Positions 34,101 through 43,102 of a stretch of DNA of 64,000 bases are shown one piece after another. The stretch's first letter is position 1; each line of letters begins with the position of its first letter. Source of the stretch: Sphingobacterium allocomposti (GTDB lineage: Bacteria > Bacteroidota > Bacteroidia > Sphingobacteriales > Sphingobacteriaceae); the NCBI RefSeq assembly GCF_008124885.1, contig NZ_VNHX01000009.1, forward strand, positions 62,001-126,000. The letters run 5' to 3'. Made by a program: the position numbers and the translations under genes. Under the pieces are notes generated by a model that saw only the letters and a program-made list of their open reading frames with translations, was not told the origin of the DNA and ran no database searches.

Positions 34101-34334
34101 GGCATCAGTTTTTACACCGGTTTTTGTTCCTTTAACCAGCACTGTAGCGCCGGCGATTGGGTTGCCATCGGGATCCAATACTTTGCCCGTGACGCCTACC
34201 ATTCTATCGTTGAGAACATAAGTTGTCGCCGACTCCATTGCAAAAGAGTTTGTCCATCCGGACGCAAGTAGCGTACAGAACAGACAAAAAGCTGGACCCA
34301 ACAACCTTCTTGTAAAGTAAATTTGATCATTCAT
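31182..34334 (-). CDS. SusC-type TonB-dependent receptor (pair 1)
   Basis: 1050 residues. Signal peptide to about residue 32, carboxypeptidase-regulatory-like domain about 45-118 (GKVLDPDGNPIAGATVLVKG), TonB-box-like EEVVVIGYG at 124-132, plug domain (ALQGRVAGLDI, LYIIDGIPGN, DASSTAIYGSAGANGV), then a beta-barrel ending in aromatic Phe (FGVNMSF). No STN domain, so it is a plain importer and not a FecR-signalling receptor. It imports pectic oligosaccharides across the outer membrane. The first residues (MNDQIYFTRR) and the bases before the start resemble those of the gene at 41149-42762. Confidence 0.95.
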   Translation of the reverse strand: MNDQIYFTRRLLGPAFCLFCTLLASGWTNSFAMESATTYVLNDRMVGVTGKVLDPDGNPIAGATVLVKGTKTGVKTDADGVFNINVPEANSTIVVSYVGYKVQEVSVAGRRSVTITLEPSDALEEVVVIGYGTVKRKDLTGAVSSVKAEEIAMAPVANPVEALQGRVAGLDIARESGQANSGSSILLRGNRSLTAGSEPLYIIDGIPGNITNLNPNDIESIDILKDASSTAIYGSAGANGVFIITTKQAKVGRVSVNLDAYAGINANGRYPSALQQDDWLRYLEDAFIASNNRAPASRDELLSAWNLNPEQINPYIDNGQWVNWVDETLQTGVQQNYSLSVNGGTEKTQGFFSMGYNSTKGIYRNDQADLFTVRTGATNKITDWFKGGIVTNLTWRDIDTRPSRLNNTFSIAPIGQVYDEYGNINVWPIAGLTEPSLLADDIPNTLSNNSKHLNLTINPHIDVDIMEGLTFRSILGATLSNRRTGQFESDRTYMKLSGSGALVRSASYETALGYSYVWENILSYQRTFGQDHDLSATLVSSWAHMQNESSSSSNQGFLYDEYLYYSLASGTVPFVGTGYLMSKRMSVASRINYGYKGRYLLTLTQRTDGVSQLARRWDTFLAAAGAWRVSDESFMDGARDVLNELKFRASYGVSGNSGIDPYSTLTEVTSTGLDQINLGGGVLPVSVLTQAVGNPLLTWEKSYNFNLGLDFGLLNNRITGAIEWYDTDTRDVLYARSLPFSSGGFTPKIPYRMTDNIARMNNRGIEVTLTGNNILNGNAFKWNSTVTFAHNNEQVRSIDLGSGTSVDDLISLGLFMGRPSNTLFGYKKLGIWQTNEAADAAAFGLLPGDVKTQSNLTKVRDGVWVDNEGVEYTADNPYSISPDDRVILGQGTPKWTAGWQNTFLYKGFDLNIFTIARWGHHIDAELLGYMNSYGTRNIPAVYDYWTPDNPTNDYPRPYINRTSANHSNPLLGMNVVDASFVKIKNITLGYTLPENLSRNIKLSRFRVYATMHNPIIFTRSHLLKGMDPETGASDSFPLYRQMVFGVNMSF

Positions 34335-34604
34335 TCGTTTAAATTTGTGTTAGCCAAACAGGCGTTAACATTATTACAAATCGGAACTACCATTCCGTGC
34401 TATACCTGACAATTTTCTAGCGGACTACAATGTTCGGCAGCTAAATTAGTATAATTAACGGGTTCCGTCGCGGTGTATGAACGACCAGTCTGTTTATCGC
34501 TTGCAATCCTATTTTTAACTGATTAGCCCTCGCACACGGTTTATAAATTGGAAAACCACGGTCCCGCCTCTGCAAAAGTTGCTACCGGTGTTATATTACT
34601 TATA

Positions 34605-34666
34605 CAAAGAAACGGAAAACTCGAAACTCCACATTGTATCCCCTTACCAATTTGTTATAAAATATT
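34605..34666 (-). promoter_or_regulatory. Regulated promoter P3 for SusC/SusD pair 1
   Basis: Minus strand: box 1 AATATTTTATAA (34666-34655), 9 bp, box 2 AAGGGGATACAA, 21 bp, -7-like TTTCTTTG (34612-34605). Spacing identical to the other five sites. The -7 element keeps TTTG but not the leading TA, so it may depend strongly on an activator. The start codon is about 270 nt downstream. Confidence 0.55.
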
Positions 34667-34856
34667 AACATATAGCGATTGTTTATGGCAAAAGTATTTG
34701 GGGCTCAAAATCACTTTCATGGAAGGCATCCCATTCATACACACACTCTCCGTAGGGTAGCGAAGCGGGTTCTAGGGCGAGGTCTATAAACAGAAGTCTC
34801 AGACATTCTTTTGCTTCACACTAAGAGAGTGTGAGTTTATCAAAGAGCATGTCTAT

Positions 34857-34880
34857 CCTTCGACAGGCTTTGGATGACAT
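34857..34880. repeat. Dispersed intergenic repeat copy
   Basis: CCTTCGACAGGCT then TTGGATGACAT. Related copies at 43271-43372 share TTCGACA(A/G)GCTC and a downstream TGACA. Such short elements are common between genes in Bacteroidota. Confidence 0.45.
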
Positions 34881-34890
34881 ACACAAGAGG

Positions 34891-34923
34891 CATAAAAAAT
34901 CCGAGCATGGCAAACATGCTCGG
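34891..34923 (-). terminator. Rho-independent terminator after the surface lipoprotein gene
   Basis: Perfect 9-bp stem CCGAGCATG (34901-34909) / CATGCTCGG (34915-34923) with a 5-nt loop, starting 28 nt after the stop at 34951. On the minus strand it is followed by ATTTTTT. A standard terminator that ends the operon 42762-34951. Confidence 0.85.
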
Positions 34924-34950
34924 ATGACAATATTATTATTACTTTCTGGA

Positions 34951-35916
34951 TTACTTCTGAATTTTTATATCCATGCTTACGTAATACCGACCTTGCTGAT
35001 CTCGTGTTGCCTGGTTGACATATATCGCCCCATATTTTCCTTCGGGGGTTTGGAAGTATATCATACTCGCTGCAGCAAGCCCCTGCGTGTATTCTAACCC
35101 GTCAGTTTGCTCTCGGTCAATCGCTTGATTCGAGGCCTGTTCCTCAATTCTACTTGACGACACCAATGTACGGGTAAACGTTGTATAGGCATTTGAAGCT
35201 GTTATGGGAGCGCTAAATTTAGTTTCGCGTTTGGTCCAATTGGAAACGTCGTAAAATTCAACAGGATATTTATCTACCGTAAGTGCGTACAGGTTATACA
35301 CCAAAAACGTGGAATAATTAGCCCGGCTGTCAAATATCGTATCTATTCCGAAGTCAATCTCCTCGGAAACCGTCGCAGCTTGACTATAACTGTAGGTTTT
35401 TCCGCTACTCAACGATAGGAAACTTGGGTAGTCTTCTCCTTCAACTGGGGCATACAACCGCCTGTCCGGAAAAAGGGTGTAGCTCGGAGCACCTTCCACC
35501 GTAATAGACGTGTAACCATCGCCTATATACACATTCTTATCATTTTTAGCATAAAAACGGAAGGTCATCTTTCCATCGCGCTGCATCTTAAACTTCCGCA
35601 CTCCAGAATAGGAGCGCCGTTCTGACTCGGTCGTTAGGATTTCTCGCTGCGAATAGGTTCCAGTACCGTTGGTGCTATCAACGACAATGGCCATCATGTC
35701 TTCCCTTTCCGACGTGATCGTAAAGTAGATATGCACACTATCCCCGTCATTGACAACCGCGTCTTCCACAATAGCATATTCGCTGTTATTATGGAAGGTT
35801 ACCTTCACATCGTCAAACATGTTAAATATATTCTCCGATTCCACTTTACAGGCACTAAAGGCCAATAACGTGCAAAGAAAAGGAAGGATTCTTTTAATAT
35901 TTATCTTCTTCATCAT
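34951..35916 (-). CDS. Surface lipoprotein of SusCD operon 2, unknown family
   Basis: 321 residues with lipobox LAFSAC (Cys22). Predicted all-beta: an N-terminal part about 30-150 reminiscent of an adhesin-type beta sandwich (DVKVTFHNNSEYAIVEDAVVNDGDSVHIYFTI in pieces) and a second part with many aromatic residues. No catalytic motif seen. Its place as the last gene after SusC and SusD is where surface glycan-binding proteins are normally encoded, so glycan binding is inferred. I do not recognise the family. Confidence 0.7.
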   Translation of the reverse strand: MMKKINIKRILPFLCTLLAFSACKVESENIFNMFDDVKVTFHNNSEYAIVEDAVVNDGDSVHIYFTITSEREDMMAIVVDSTNGTGTYSQREILTTESERRSYSGVRKFKMQRDGKMTFRFYAKNDKNVYIGDGYTSITVEGAPSYTLFPDRRLYAPVEGEDYPSFLSLSSGKTYSYSQAATVSEEIDFGIDTIFDSRANYSTFLVYNLYALTVDKYPVEFYDVSNWTKRETKFSAPITASNAYTTFTRTLVSSSRIEEQASNQAIDREQTDGLEYTQGLAAASMIYFQTPEGKYGAIYVNQATRDQQGRYYVSMDIKIQK

Positions 35917-35946
35917 TCATTATTTAAGTCTATTATCAACATCCGC

Positions 35947-37857
35947 TTAATCGTCTAGGGGATCAAAGGTTCCGCCTTCCCAGCCGATGGTCGTTTCGAT
36001 ATTCACCCCTCTACGGACGAAATCATTATGGAAAGTGTAGAAATTATGATACTCCGGAATATTCATTGCTCGAAAACCCGTTTGTTGGGGGACAATATAA
36101 TGTGGTTTAAAATATTCCAAATACACATCTCGGTTATTCAAATCCAAGCCGTCGCGAAACGGTCGCCCTGTGTTCGGGTCAATTGCCTCCAGCTCGTTAA
36201 TCTTTGCAGTTCGATCGGCATCCGTTTCACCTGCTACTTGCACTTGGTACACCTCTAAGAATTCCCCCGTTAGCTTATGCCAGTTTCTTGTACGGCGCAG
36301 ATCGGAAGTACGTTTGTTTTCAAAGGCAAATTCCACCATGCGTTCATTGAGCAACAATTCCCGCATTTGCGCAATGCTAGCAATATGCCCCAAACCGTAA
36401 TCGTTGCTTCCCTGCTCAATACCGGCACGTTGGCGAATTCGACGTACCATATCCTTAGCCGTAGCCATGTCACCGGTTTCGTTCGCACAGTCCGCCAAAT
36501 TCAGCATCACTTCCGCAAAACGCATCTCAATCCAATCCATGCCACTGCCACCTATTCCATCGGAATAGGGAACCGCTGCTTCAGCTAAGGTCGGCGTACT
36601 AAATTTCTTACAATAAACAGCCCAATTCGCACTTTCTGCACGGCCATTATTTGTCGCTCCCTCGTAATTCCACTGTCTGCGTCCCTGCTTATTGCTCAAT
36701 ACCCAAATACTACCGTTATAGGCCATCGTTGCCTCAAAACGCGGATCGCGATCCTTCCAGAACAACACATCATCATAGGTGTAATTTCCGGGCTCGTCTA
36801 TTCTATTTCCGTCTTTCATTGGGTAGGCACGAAGCAGCTTCACTGTAGCACGATATCCGTTATGCGGCGCAGCATTCTGGTTCTCAGAACGCGGACGTGA
36901 TCGCCGCTCTTCATCATGCCCACGACGTTGACGCGTACTCGAATAAGGGCGGGAAATTAAGGTTTCCGTATTTGCGGAGCCCTTAATGCGAAAGATATCC
37001 GCGTAGTTCTCAACGAGACGCTTTCCAGCAGCTAATCCAATATCATAGGCCTCCTTATTCGCTGCCAACGCCTCCTGCCAACGCGACACGTCGTAGGGAT
37101 GCTTCGGATCATCCAACGGATTAAACTGTGGACTTGCCCAGTACAATAAGGCTTTTCCTTTCAGTGCCGCGGCTGCGGCATGGGTAATCCGCCCCCAGTT
37201 ATCTCCTCCCCAAGTTACCCCTTCGAGGTACTGCATGGCATAATCTAGGTCATCCACGATTTGTGCGAAACAGGCTCTTGCACTGGAACGTCCGTCGGTC
37301 ATGACCGCATCAGGATCCTGCGGTTCCAACACCAGCGGCACCCCGCCATACACCTTGACCAATTCGAGATAGACCATCGCTCGGAGGGCATAGTACTGTC
37401 CAAGCAATGGGAACTTCTGCGCATCAGGGATGGTACTCTCAGGCAAGTATTTTATCGCATTATTACAACGGGCTATATCCATATAGCGGTTATCTAGATA
37501 ATTTTGATTATAACTATTCCCTACATATCGCACATCATGATTAATCAGCGCGTTGCCGGCAATCCCCAGCGCCTGTGCACCGTAACTTCCGTTCGATGCG
37601 AAAAAGTGTTCGTCGCTAACCAAGTGTATATCGAAACGGGATGGAACGGTCTGCCAAGGAAACCGAGGAATAATCAATTCATAGGCCTTATTAAGGTGAA
37701 AATTCACTGCTCCCTCTGTATTCCATAACCCCTCGGCGTCCAATCCTCCCCTATCGGGCAGGATAAAGAAATCGTCGTTGTTACAGGAAAGCAAGAAAGT
37801 CGTCGACAGAATCACCAAAAAGCCTTTTCTTAGCCTGTTATATAAATTCTTTTTCAT
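35947..37857 (-). CDS. SusD/RagB-family lipoprotein (pair 2)
   Basis: 636 residues, lipobox TTFLLSC (Cys25). SusD signature: YYALRAMVYLELVKVYGGVPLVLEPQDP, RITHAAAAALKGKALLYWASPQFNP, EMRFAEVMLNLADCANETGD, RIRQRAGIE and NERMVEFAFENKRTSDLRR. Shares the WASPQFNP type block with pair 3 rather than pair 1. Located on the cell surface as lid of the adjacent SusC, 18 bp downstream of it. Confidence 0.94.
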   Translation of the reverse strand: MKKNLYNRLRKGFLVILSTTFLLSCNNDDFFILPDRGGLDAEGLWNTEGAVNFHLNKAYELIIPRFPWQTVPSRFDIHLVSDEHFFASNGSYGAQALGIAGNALINHDVRYVGNSYNQNYLDNRYMDIARCNNAIKYLPESTIPDAQKFPLLGQYYALRAMVYLELVKVYGGVPLVLEPQDPDAVMTDGRSSARACFAQIVDDLDYAMQYLEGVTWGGDNWGRITHAAAAALKGKALLYWASPQFNPLDDPKHPYDVSRWQEALAANKEAYDIGLAAGKRLVENYADIFRIKGSANTETLISRPYSSTRQRRGHDEERRSRPRSENQNAAPHNGYRATVKLLRAYPMKDGNRIDEPGNYTYDDVLFWKDRDPRFEATMAYNGSIWVLSNKQGRRQWNYEGATNNGRAESANWAVYCKKFSTPTLAEAAVPYSDGIGGSGMDWIEMRFAEVMLNLADCANETGDMATAKDMVRRIRQRAGIEQGSNDYGLGHIASIAQMRELLLNERMVEFAFENKRTSDLRRTRNWHKLTGEFLEVYQVQVAGETDADRTAKINELEAIDPNTGRPFRDGLDLNNRDVYLEYFKPHYIVPQQTGFRAMNIPEYHNFYTFHNDFVRRGVNIETTIGWEGGTFDPLDD

Positions 37858-37875
37858 GTCTATTCGTGTTAAATC

Positions 37876-40800
37876 TTATAAACTAGCGCTTAAACCCACT
37901 GAAATTGTTCGGACCGTCGGATAGTTATATACCTGAGGCGAGTATGGATCCTTATAGCTGAACGGGTTCACTAAGGTCCAGAGGTTATTACCGGTCAAAA
38001 GGATACGTCCGCTACCCAGCCCTATACGACGGGCGACGTTCGACGGGATTGAGTAACTTAAAGTCATGTTGTTCACCCGGATCGTGGTGCCATTTAGCGC
38101 CCATATATCGGCATTGTCGTTAATCAAAGGGTCGTCTGCCCGCGGATATTTTCCGTTCATCGGATCCTCCGGTGTCCAGCGATCCCGCCAAAAAATGGGT
38201 ACATTCGTACCCGGATCCGGTTTCGACCGCGCCCGGCTATCCACAAAGACCTTACCCCCGAAACGTGCCATAATATTGGTTCTGAGACTAAAGTTTTTGT
38301 ACCCTATGCCAAGGTTGATCCCGGTAGAAAACCTTGGGGATATACGGTCGAACAACACGACATTATCATTAAAGTTAACTACGCCATCACCGTTGGTGTC
38401 TTCATAAATCATCCACCCGACCTGCGGGACGTTTCCGTTAATCGTATAGTTTGGATTCTCCGCTAGAAAAGCGTCTACCTGTTCCTGCGTACGGAACATG
38501 CCCTGGGTACGGAATCCAATATTACTGTTGACATATTTTCTAGGATCTACCCCAAAACTGGTTCCCAGCCAATTACCACTAGAGCGGTCCGTTTCAATGA
38601 GGTTGTTCTGATTATAGAGCATTTTCGTAACAATGGAATTTCCCCAGCCAAAGTTCATCCCCGCATTGATGCTCCAGTCTTCGGCTATCTTCGTATTGTA
38701 GCCAATCGTAAACTCCGAACCCCAGCTATAAGCTTCCCGATAATTAACGACCGGAGCGATTAAGCCGGAATACAGCGGGTTGGTTTCGTTCGCACCCCGA
38801 TCGAAACCATCGAATATTTTGTTCTGGTAGAAGTCCATCCCGATGTTCAGTTTATTATTCCATAGGGTAGATTCCATTCCGAAGTTAAAAGAGCGCATTT
38901 TCTCCCACGTGATATTGAGGTTTGGATAAGATTGCGGATTCATACCAACACCGTAGTTATTATCGCCAAACATATAGCCATTGTTAACATCTAGGACATA
39001 GCGTTCCTGCCAAAGGCGTTCGCTCACGCGGTCATCCCCCGTAATCCCCCAATTTACTTTCAGCTTTAGATGATTCACAAAAGAAATATTATCCTTGAAG
39101 AAGTTCTCCTGGCTGACAATCCAGCCCGCACCTACACTCGGCGACCAGCCCCAACGATCTCCTCGAGCAAAATTCGAAGAGGCATCTAGACGTGCCACCA
39201 CCTGCAATATATATTTTTTCTTATAGTCATAACTAAGGCGCCCGAAAGCCGATCGTTTAGTTGTTTTTAATATGGCACGCGTCGTACGTTCCATCAGGTT
39301 TTGATCAAAGCCCCAGTAATCCATAGATTCTGGAATCAACTGATTGAGCCAACGCAATCCCATATCTTCACTGTTTGAAACGGTTTGCTCCGCTCCAGCA
39401 ACCACAGCAATACTGTGATCCGCGAATGTGCCGCTATAGTCCAAAGTTACAAACCCCTGATAGCCCCCATTATTCGCCAAAGAGGAAGTTAAGCTGGCAC
39501 TCGCCAATGGAAGTACTTCAGTAAATGGATTATCTCCTGCCACCAAGCTGTTCGAGAAAAACAGGTTATTGTTTCCCATTCGCTCAAAATTCCAAAGTAT
39601 ATAAGGCGCTATATATTGCTCGCTACTACCGTTTCCTCCTCGCTGGGAAACCTGTACTTTTGCCGAAAAGCCTTTCAAAAAAGACGGCGAATAAGTTAAA
39701 CTCGCATTGATATTGTAATCCTGAGACTTCCTACTCTGCGCATAACCAGAATTGAACACTGCCAAGGGATTACTATCTCGACCATTGATATTTACCGGGA
39801 GTCCGTCAATATACATAGGCACCCAGTCGGGAGTGGATATTATCCGTTCAAAAAAGTCCGCATCCGTTTCATTTCCGATTTGATTCTGGCTTTTCCGAAT
39901 ATTATGATTGAGGTTAAAAGCAATATCCGCCTTCAGACCTTCGACAATGGTCGTCGTCAACCCACTGCGCAACGAATACTTGTCATCTTTCATGCCGGCA
40001 TAATTGGCATTTTGGTTTTGAAAGCTTCCTCCAACGAAGAACGTCGTGCGTTCGCTACCACCGGAGATACTCAGGTTGTGGCGCTGCATTATCGCCGGTT
40101 TCCACAGTTGGTCGTACCAACTGTCTACATCTAAGCCTCTCAGATAGTCTAAATCCGCTTGGGAGAACATTTCACTTTCCGGCTTATTGCCCATGAAGGC
40201 ACTTTCGTTAAGAAACTGCGCTAATTCATAGCCCGAGAGAAAATCGGGTTTTCTGGCAGCATCGGTTATCCCTAAATAGCCGTTATAGGATATACTGGGT
40301 TTTCCCTGCTTTCCGCGTTTGGTGGTCACCAACACCACCCCTTTCGCACCGGCTGCACCATAAATAGCCGCCGACGCATCTTTTAGAAAGGTAATATTTT
40401 CCACCATGGAGGGGTCCAACGCATCAAACACATCTGAGGATACGGTTATCCCATCCACGATATAGAGCGGGTCGGATGTTGATCCGATACGTGATGCTTC
40501 TTGACTGGTTGACGCCCCCCGGATATTTAAGGAAATACGCGACCCCGGCCGACCGGATGCTTCGCTGACCCCAACCCCCGCGATCTGGTTCCGCAAAGCA
40601 CCGGCAATATTCGGTGCCGGAATATCCATCAGCTCCTCTCCCGTAATTGTCGCCACCGACCCTACAATTTCCGATCGCTTCTGTGTGCCATATCCCGTAA
40701 CGACCACCTCGTCAATCGCATCGCTGGACTCCAGTGTGATGGTGATACTGGTCATCCCGGCGACATTGACTTCCTGCACTTTATAACCCACAAAACTCAC

Positions 40801-41148
40801 CACCAACCGCGTATTTCCTTCCGGCAGGTTTATCCTGAACATTCCGTCTTTATCGGTTTGGACGCCTGATTTTGTACCTTTTACCAATACTGTAGCGCCC
40901 ATTACCGGGTTGCCATCCTGATCGATGACTTTTCCCGTAATATTGACAAACTTCTCTATTTTCCTCAGCTCCCGTGCAGGCATCCCGGCCGCCTCCACTC
41001 CAACGAAAGGAGTGACGAGCAAACATGCCAGTAGCACATTTCGCGTTCCCCGTAGAAAAGCTAGGGGCAATTCAGCACGACTTTTCATATATCTTATTTT
41101 AAGTTTATTCATTCTAAAAATAGGTTTCATCTCCATTTCCCCCCCCAT
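37876..41148 (-). CDS. SusC-type TonB-dependent receptor (pair 2)
   Basis: 1090 residues. The annotated ATG at 41148 directly abuts the upstream stop; ATGs at codons 5, 7, 13 and 21 are alternatives, the last giving a standard signal peptide (LLACLLVTPFVGVEA). Carboxypeptidase-like domain from about 68 (NITGKVIDQDGNPVMGATVLVKG), TonB box DEVVVTGYGT at 146-155, plug with LYIVDGITV and DASAAIYGAAGAKGVVLVTT, barrel to the end. Imports oligosaccharides with its SusD partner. Confidence 0.95.
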   Translation of the reverse strand: MGGEMEMKPIFRMNKLKIRYMKSRAELPLAFLRGTRNVLLACLLVTPFVGVEAAGMPARELRKIEKFVNITGKVIDQDGNPVMGATVLVKGTKSGVQTDKDGMFRINLPEGNTRLVVSFVGYKVQEVNVAGMTSITITLESSDAIDEVVVTGYGTQKRSEIVGSVATITGEELMDIPAPNIAGALRNQIAGVGVSEASGRPGSRISLNIRGASTSQEASRIGSTSDPLYIVDGITVSSDVFDALDPSMVENITFLKDASAAIYGAAGAKGVVLVTTKRGKQGKPSISYNGYLGITDAARKPDFLSGYELAQFLNESAFMGNKPESEMFSQADLDYLRGLDVDSWYDQLWKPAIMQRHNLSISGGSERTTFFVGGSFQNQNANYAGMKDDKYSLRSGLTTTIVEGLKADIAFNLNHNIRKSQNQIGNETDADFFERIISTPDWVPMYIDGLPVNINGRDSNPLAVFNSGYAQSRKSQDYNINASLTYSPSFLKGFSAKVQVSQRGGNGSSEQYIAPYILWNFERMGNNNLFFSNSLVAGDNPFTEVLPLASASLTSSLANNGGYQGFVTLDYSGTFADHSIAVVAGAEQTVSNSEDMGLRWLNQLIPESMDYWGFDQNLMERTTRAILKTTKRSAFGRLSYDYKKKYILQVVARLDASSNFARGDRWGWSPSVGAGWIVSQENFFKDNISFVNHLKLKVNWGITGDDRVSERLWQERYVLDVNNGYMFGDNNYGVGMNPQSYPNLNITWEKMRSFNFGMESTLWNNKLNIGMDFYQNKIFDGFDRGANETNPLYSGLIAPVVNYREAYSWGSEFTIGYNTKIAEDWSINAGMNFGWGNSIVTKMLYNQNNLIETDRSSGNWLGTSFGVDPRKYVNSNIGFRTQGMFRTQEQVDAFLAENPNYTINGNVPQVGWMIYEDTNGDGVVNFNDNVVLFDRISPRFSTGINLGIGYKNFSLRTNIMARFGGKVFVDSRARSKPDPGTNVPIFWRDRWTPEDPMNGKYPRADDPLINDNADIWALNGTTIRVNNMTLSYSIPSNVARRIGLGSGRILLTGNNLWTLVNPFSYKDPYSPQVYNYPTVRTISVGLSASL

Positions 41149-42762
41149 TTATGGTCGCCAGCGCGGATCGCCAACCGTAAACAACGTTTTATCAATAATC
41201 GTCAAATCGCTATTGGCAAAATTGGTCTTATCCGGTGCGGCAAAAACCTGCTCGGAAGCACCTCCATAAGCGACGACACCTTGTATCATCCCTTGCGTCG
41301 CGTTACTTCCCCAGCGAATATCAGACGTCGCAAAACTATTCGATACGGCACTCGAATTCGGCATAACACGATTGAAGGAACGCCCGCCCGTCGTGTACCC
41401 GATTAGCGTATTACGCATCGTGAAACCACCGATCTCGCCACGGCTCGCGTCGATAATGTAGCGATTATCCCAGGGTGATTGATAGAGCGTAGCATTTTCA
41501 ATGAGTACAGCATTAAGACCGGCATTCACCGACCCACCATAGCGAATGAGCCATTGTACATTGATGAAGGTAGAATTTGTAAAGCGCACGTCGCGTTCGG
41601 ATACGTCGTTATGATCTACCGTCAGCGCACCATAGTTTCCAATATTCTGTACGATGGAGTTATTAATCACGTATTCATTCACTGATTTCGGCCCTGCGGA
41701 CTGCAAGCGCATCACACCCCGAAGCTCGGATATCCTACACGCTTCAAACTCAATTTTGTTAATCGATGCTTCCCCGCTGATGTTAAAGACGTAACTGCCC
41801 CCTATATCACCGGTAAAATGTACATCTTCAAACTTGATGAGGTTCATTGTTCCCTCGACATTAAAAGAGGAAGACATTTCAATCCTCGCCTGCGGTCCGA
41901 ATCCCGGCTCGGATATCAGGGTAACCCCACGATTCAAAGTAAGGCCGCCCATGGTGTAGGTCATGCCCCGCTTCAACGCAATGACACTTCCATCAGGCAC
42001 CGTATTCAAGGTGTTTTGCAGAATTTGCGGATCGGAACTTCCTCTTAGATCAATATGTCCCGCCTCCTCTACGGTAGGCTTGGTCTTAAACTCAAGTTCA
42101 CCTAGCGAGCGACCGTCCGGCCGGAAAAGCCGGGCGACATAGTCTGTATTTGAGCTCAATCCATCCAATTGCATAGCAGTCAACTCATCAGCGGACACAT
42201 CGAATTCTTGGGAATTAGTTCCATCTGCTTTTTCCAATACCATTTTTGTCAGTTCGCCATGCCTTCCAAAGTTCAGCACTACGGCTTCATGGGACAGTTT
42301 CCAGACTTTAATCGGGGTAAACAGGTTGATTGGCTTCAACTGGAGCCGTGGCGTACGCATCCAAGAGGATGCTCCCGTTCCGGTACTGGACACCGTACGT
42401 ACACGTGCAAAATAAGGTTCCAGCGGTGTCAATTCCTGGTCGCTGAGAAAAATTGAGGTGGAATCGGTAAGAAAATCGATGACATTTTGGGAGGCGTCGG
42501 TGAAAGTAGAATCGGAAGAGACCTGAACTTCATAAGCCACCTCTACCTTTCGGTCATCCCCCTCCCAAGCTGCACGCCCCGCTTCCCAAGTCAACACCAA
42601 AGAGGTATCTGCATGCACAATGGTGATCGCACTTCCCATCTCCGTCAAACTCGTTGCCGGACCTCGGATATCCTCTTCTTTGCATGCATAGATTAAGATG
42701 AGCGTCATAAGAACCGCCCCCCTCCGCAGCCATCTCTTCGTAAAATAAGCTTGATAATTCAT
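41149..42762 (-). CDS. Surface lipoprotein with Fn3-like and beta-helix (DUF4957/DUF5123-like) domains
   Basis: 537 residues, lipobox LILIYAC (Cys27). After the anchor come one or two fibronectin-III-like domains (about 50-240: YEVQVSSDSTF, LEPYFARVRTVS, LSSNTDYVARLF), then a right-handed beta-helix (about 250-500: ALKRGMTYTMGGLTLNRGVTLISEPG in pieces; INKIEFEACRI; VRFTNSTFINV) ending in a DUF5123-like tail (LFTVGDPRW). Proteins with this layout are encoded next to SusCD pairs in pectin and xylan loci and are thought to bind glycan; no lyase catalytic residues are evident. First gene of its operon, which is unusual because such proteins usually follow SusD. Confidence 0.75.
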   Translation of the reverse strand: MNYQAYFTKRWLRRGAVLMTLILIYACKEEDIRGPATSLTEMGSAITIVHADTSLVLTWEAGRAAWEGDDRKVEVAYEVQVSSDSTFTDASQNVIDFLTDSTSIFLSDQELTPLEPYFARVRTVSSTGTGASSWMRTPRLQLKPINLFTPIKVWKLSHEAVVLNFGRHGELTKMVLEKADGTNSQEFDVSADELTAMQLDGLSSNTDYVARLFRPDGRSLGELEFKTKPTVEEAGHIDLRGSSDPQILQNTLNTVPDGSVIALKRGMTYTMGGLTLNRGVTLISEPGFGPQARIEMSSSFNVEGTMNLIKFEDVHFTGDIGGSYVFNISGEASINKIEFEACRISELRGVMRLQSAGPKSVNEYVINNSIVQNIGNYGALTVDHNDVSERDVRFTNSTFINVQWLIRYGGSVNAGLNAVLIENATLYQSPWDNRYIIDASRGEIGGFTMRNTLIGYTTGGRSFNRVMPNSSAVSNSFATSDIRWGSNATQGMIQGVVAYGGASEQVFAAPDKTNFANSDLTIIDKTLFTVGDPRWRP

Positions 42763-43040
42763 TGGTTTAAAATTGTGTTTATAAAATAGGTTCTAAAAGT
42801 ATCGTACGACGAAACAATGTTCCGTCTCCTCAACTATATTCCACAGCTGCACAGCATAAATGTCAACAATACACTTTATAAATGGAGACAAATACTACTA
42901 CCGTTGATATTGTCCGACGGTATACTGCACTTGTTTATTTTTCTAACTGGTTAGCCTTAAAACATAAAAGCGAAACAATGGTAGCAACCAATAACTTTCT
43001 TGCGTACAAAGGCTTACAAACTGATTATGTTATTACTATA

Positions 43041-43102
43041 CAAATAAACGGAAAAGGCAACGCGTAATATTATATCGCATTGCCTTTTTATTATAACATA
43101 TT
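43041..43102 (-). promoter_or_regulatory. Regulated promoter P4 for SusCD operon 2
   Basis: Minus strand: box 1 AATATGTTATAA (43102-43091), 9 bp, box 2 AATGCGATATAA (43081-43070), 21 bp, -7-like TTTATTTG (43048-43041). Spacing identical to the other sites. A 13-bp hairpin is embedded between box 1 and the -7 element. Confidence 0.6.
43052..43088 (-). terminator. Hairpin, likely terminator of the tandem PL1 operon
   Basis: Stem AAAAGGCAACGCG (43052-43064) / CGCATTGCCTTTT (43076-43088), 13 pairs with one G-U, loop 11 nt. In the minus-strand transcript it ends in UUUU. It lies about 330 nt after the PL1 stop, which is far for a terminator, and overlaps promoter P4, so an attenuator or bidirectional role is also possible. 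Confidence 0.5.

Larger units (their letters stand above)
34335..34950. other. 616-bp intergenic region: leader, promoter, terminator
   Basis: From left to right it holds a long untranslated leader of the SusC gene (about 270 nt), promoter P3 (34605-34666), a stretch with nothing recognised, a small 7-bp hairpin (34816-34834), a copy of a dispersed TTCGACAGGCT...GATGACA repeat (34857-34880) and the terminator of the next operon (34891-34923). Short reading frames here look random. Confidence 0.6.

Noticed and set aside
34548..34760. Small frame in the SusC leader region
   Set aside because: It overlaps promoter P3 on the opposite strand and shows no protein-like composition.
34816..34834. 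Second terminator (TCACACT/AGTGTGA hairpin)
   Set aside because: Only 7 bp and not followed by a T run on either strand; the stronger hairpin at 34901-34923 serves the operon.
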